Of a DNA stretch of 64,000 bases, positions 63,922 through 64,000 are shown piece by piece. Made by a program: the position numbers and the translations under genes. Origin of the DNA: Bradyrhizobium jicamae (GTDB lineage: Bacteria > Pseudomonadota > Alphaproteobacteria > Rhizobiales > Xanthobacteraceae). Position 1 is the stretch's first letter. Each line of letters starts with the position of its first letter. The notes under the pieces were generated by a model, which saw only the letters and a program-made list of their open reading frames with translations, had not been told where the DNA came from and made no database searches. Where the stretch lies: the NCBI RefSeq assembly GCF_018130215.1, contig NZ_JAFCKQ010000013.1:95890-159889 (forward strand), read 5' to 3'.

Positions 63922-64000
63922 TCTGTCCAGCCCGGACACATAGGTAACGGAACGTACCTAAGACATGGGTGACAACCTCGTGCCGAACGGATTGTCGAGG
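63922..64000 (+). mobile_element. Possible insertion-sequence end (IS481-like), cut by window edge
   Basis: Just after tRNA-Ser the text GGACACATAGGTAACGGAAC and CTAAGACATGGGTGACAA appears. The near-repeats ACATAGGTAAC and ACATGGGTGAC resemble the left ends of IS481-type elements that I recall from Bradyrhizobium. No transposase is in view, because the window ends. A site beside a tRNA is a common place for such elements. Confidence 0.35.

Overview
The window is a stretch of conserved chromosomal DNA from an alphaproteobacterium of the Rhizobiales, most likely Bradyrhizobium or a close relative. The evidence is the high GC content, the cytochrome c maturation order ccmABCD-ccmG (the cycVWZXY order of B. 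japonicum) divergent from acnA, the mdh-sucC-sucD-sucA-sucB-SDR-lpdA cluster, the five-gene atpHAGDC operon beside priA and xerC, and several intergenic repeats that I associate with Bradyrhizobium genomes. About 60 protein genes, one tRNA gene and several RNA-level signals can be supported. There is no prophage or CRISPR array; the only sign of mobile DNA is a possible IS end at the right edge.

Layout. 1-7.3 kb: dapF end, mtaB, a small secreted protein, an MFS transporter, a 0.9-kb gap holding a structured repeat, a DUF2336 protein, an RluA-type pseudouridine synthase, ftsY and yciB. 7.9-10.8 kb: the ccm operon on the minus strand. 11-16.5 kb: acnA, a DUF1223 protein, a possible minus-strand sRNA, a DUF2794 protein and a Bax-inhibitor-like membrane protein. 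16.7-22.8 kb: ybbP-ybbA divergent from tesA (as in E. coli), thpR and zapE. 23-34 kb: TCA-cycle genes mdh, sucC, a DUF1579 gene, sucD, sucA, sucB, a small unknown, an SDR and lpdA. 34-39.4 kb: two small membrane proteins, xerC, priA and rlpA. 40-45 kb: F1-ATPase genes. 45-50 kb: a membrane-anchored class III cyclase, two RppH-like Nudix genes and a divergent polysaccharide deacetylase. 49.4-57.7 kb: ctpA, an EnvC-like protein, rlmH, rsfS, nadD, proA, proB and obgE, all on the minus strand. 57.9-64 kb: a MaoC hydratase, a DMT exporter, a GNAT acetyltransferase, rplU-rpmA, an unusual ROK protein, an alpha/beta hydrolase and tRNA-Ser(CGA).

How the genes work together. Most of the window is central metabolism and energy: the lower TCA cycle (acnA, 2-oxoglutarate dehydrogenase, succinyl-CoA synthetase, malate dehydrogenase), ATP synthase F1 and cytochrome c maturation. 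The rest is cell envelope and division (zapE, rlpA, EnvC-like/ctpA/deacetylase, xerC) and ribosome or RNA maintenance (mtaB, rlmH, rsfS, obgE, rplU, rpmA, thpR, rppH).

Most unusual observations: (1) the ROK-family protein at 61304-62464 appears circularly permuted, with the C-terminal lobe motifs ahead of the N-terminal DIGGT motif; (2) the rplU-rpmA leader has a good promoter followed at once by two mutually exclusive hairpins, like an attenuator; (3) the minus strand between the DUF1223 and DUF2794 genes carries a strong terminator plus a competing long-range stem with no gene downstream, suggesting an unannotated sRNA; (4) a 16-bp inverted repeat encloses a multi-hairpin element at 4118-4243; (5) a class III cyclase carries a C-terminal, probably periplasmic, cysteine-rich module and has Asn in place of the purine-binding Lys.
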